A stretch of 42,935 bases of DNA from an uncultured Dehalococcoidia bacterium. Lineage in GTDB: Bacteria; Chloroflexota; Dehalococcoidia; Lucifugimonadales; Australimonadaceae. Numbering within the stretch: position 1 is the stretch's first letter; every line of letters starts with the position of its first letter. The notes below the pieces were generated by a model. The model searched no databases, was not told the DNA's origin, and saw only the letters and a program-made list of their open reading frames with translations. Where the stretch lies: NCBI GenBank assembly GCA_937901475.1, contig CALGTL010000142.1:1-42935 (forward strand), given 5' to 3'. Positions 42,501 to 42,935 of this stretch are shown here, piece after piece. The position numbers and the translations under genes were made by a program.

Positions 42501-42935
42501 TTCCCTGCCATTCCAGGTCACCACGATTGGAGTCGCTGCGAATCTCATACTTGGAGCGCAGGCGCCAGTCGGGTTGCGAAAACGCCTACCTGGTATTGCG
42601 TGGCTCGTGCTGTTGATGGGAGCCTTCGCCGCAATCAACACTTGGGACGTGCCGGCCTATGGCCTGTTCGTGATCGGTACGCTGGGTGTAGTCGTTTTCG
42701 TTTCCCACAGGGCCTCATTAGAGGCGATGGTGATTGGTAAGTTCATCTTGATAGTCGTGGTTTTTTGGGCGGCCGCCTACCTGCTGTTCCTCCCGTTTCA
42801 TAAGAACTATGAGTCTGTGTTCGCTGGCGTATTTATGAGCCGCTGGCACACCGTTACGTGGCATTACATGGGAATCCATGGATTGTTGTTTTTTCTGTCG
42901 GGCACCTGGCTTTCAGTGGAAATTCGAAGGCGATT
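39592..42935 (+). CDS. Large membrane protein: GT-C-like half fused to a YYY (DUF2298) half, partial
   Basis: An open frame runs from ATG at 39592 to the end of the window (over 1,110 codons, no stop); the ORF track omits it. The first half resembles GT39-type GT-C glycosyltransferases: an N-terminal TM, then SFYHPDERS near residue 58 (an acidic pair in the first outer loop, as in GT-C enzymes), then multiple TM segments and a soluble region about 460-670. The second half carries YYY-domain features: GGYINYYYFGFVP (about 832) and FGDLHAHMISLPF (about 965). YYY proteins are known mainly from Chloroflexi and archaea and have no settled function. ATG at 39604 is an alternative start, since TATAGA lies just before 39592. 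Likely a cell-surface lipid-linked sugar transfer role; inference. Confidence 0.85.
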   Translation, partial: MAAAMEPAETTPDAASSSTGAGRWLTTTRVLLLLPFFIAAVALGLRLQGSDWDGGSFYHPDERSIYMRADTMYDTLTNAPGWQGKQNRDFPLDTPGIPSVTTFFDKDASPLNPHWFPLGSIIIYILVAVRAFILEPLMDQVRLQDMATAGRTIAAIVDAGSVLLMYFLGRRLFGWRVGMLASLLLAFSVINIQVSHFYRPESFVILLALGTFWGIFNVLEHARRRDHVLLGLMVGLSFAFRASGAPLLIPVLATYAVLVWRDYKSSDGSLITSVRSVLPIALMAGGVAFGAFAMLQPYALLDFYKFFGDLGWETSIARTAGQVPYTVQYVGTPRNLSYEITQSSVWALGLPLGIIAWLGLTFTMLKSFARPHLSELLLLAWVVPLILIIATFEVKFLRYISPALPIMVLLGSQRMIATYDWLKPRYVLGARMTLVIIGFVVISTAWYALAFTDIYGKTHPGIQASEWMNENAGNGSVVLTDNHWDEGFKNMGAFRITQLPMYEGDTFEKVDKVSSLLAGSDYIMAYSNRPWGSIARLPIRYEYSSRYYHALFDGSLGFELTQAFARFPSFGGVTFEHDPFTRATVTTPSSLPGIERRGLTFNLGWADENVVNYDHPLVLIWENVHRLSASDIGNIMLGLGEPASVERAMLSEEAFANQRAGGTWPDIFSTKGLNGIAPWLVWLMAIELIAWIAVPLAFRTLRWLPDRGVVLARPLGLLLVSWLVWLGASIGIWSFGRMSIVLSVLILSVVSGALFWRNRVLMLKLVRRRWRYLVTVELLFIVAFLVFLMIRAANPDLWHPYRGGEKPMDLSYLTAVAKSVSFPPFDPWYAGGYINYYYFGFVPIATLIRLTGIVPAVAYNLAVPLLFAMTFTTAFSVGFNLTEGLRQRMRLTVSVRSTIIAGVATAMLISVLANLDGAAQLIQATGRALGTGSFGQFDFWRSSRLMPGQISITEFPFWTFLFGDLHAHMISLPFQVTTIGVAANLILGAQAPVGLRKRLPGIAWLVLLMGAFAAINTWDVPAYGLFVIGTLGVVVFVSHRASLEAMVIGKFILIVVVFWAAAYLLFLPFHKNYESVFAGVFMSRWHTVTWHYMGIHGLLFFLSGTWLSVEIRRR

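Overview
The window looks like a piece of a Chloroflexota chromosome, possibly from the Dehalococcoidia/SAR202 side. The best single pointer is the partial protein at the right end. It joins a GT-C-like membrane half to a 'YYY' (DUF2298, Chlor_Arch_YYY) half, a combination associated with Chloroflexi and archaea. An 11-gene nuo cluster without nuoE/F/G and a T-box-controlled trp operon fit this. Placement is by protein resemblance only; no rRNA or tRNA gene was seen. Almost the whole window is housekeeping DNA on both strands. I saw no insertion sequence, prophage, CRISPR array or toxin-antitoxin pair.

Layout. (1) 1-2.9 kb, minus strand: a FmdB-type zinc ribbon protein with its own promoter, then moeB-like E1 enzyme -> cysM -> an atypical winged-helix response regulator, tightly packed. 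CysM resembles the mycobacterial enzyme that takes sulfur from a carrier protein. (2) 3.2-9.1 kb: ribosomal protein bL25 converging on fmt, then dnaA and an obg-nadD-pyrE operon. (3) 9.1-13.2 kb: gyrB on the minus strand, divergent from cmk-plsC. (4) 13.3-17.8 kb: ppdK (pyruvate phosphate dikinase) with a hairpin at its ribosome binding site, then glnA, converging on a Gfo/Idh/MocA oxidoreductase. (5) 19.0-25.8 kb: a consensus-like promoter, a T-box riboswitch with a readable UGG (Trp) specifier and its terminator, then trpE-trpG-(unknown membrane protein)-trpD-trpC-trpF-trpB. trpA is absent. (6) 25.8-36.2 kb: nuoA-B-C-D-H-I-J-K-L-M-N, a complex I without the NADH-oxidising module. (7) 36.2-39.6 kb: a compact three-way-junction element, a minus-strand SLOG/LOG-like protein, then eno and gap, ending in a very long perfect hairpin terminator. 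(8) 39.6 kb to the end: the YYY membrane protein, running off the window.

How the genes fit together. eno, gap and ppdK supply and interconvert lower-glycolytic intermediates. glnA and trpE/trpG connect glutamine to aromatic biosynthesis. The trp operon should be induced when uncharged tRNA-Trp accumulates. The nuo cluster should pump protons using a donor other than NADH. The points most worth a second look are the three-way-junction element after nuoN, the unknown membrane protein translationally coupled into the trp operon, the missing carrier protein in the moeB-cysM cluster, the DnaA signature with Arg in place of His, and the T-box.
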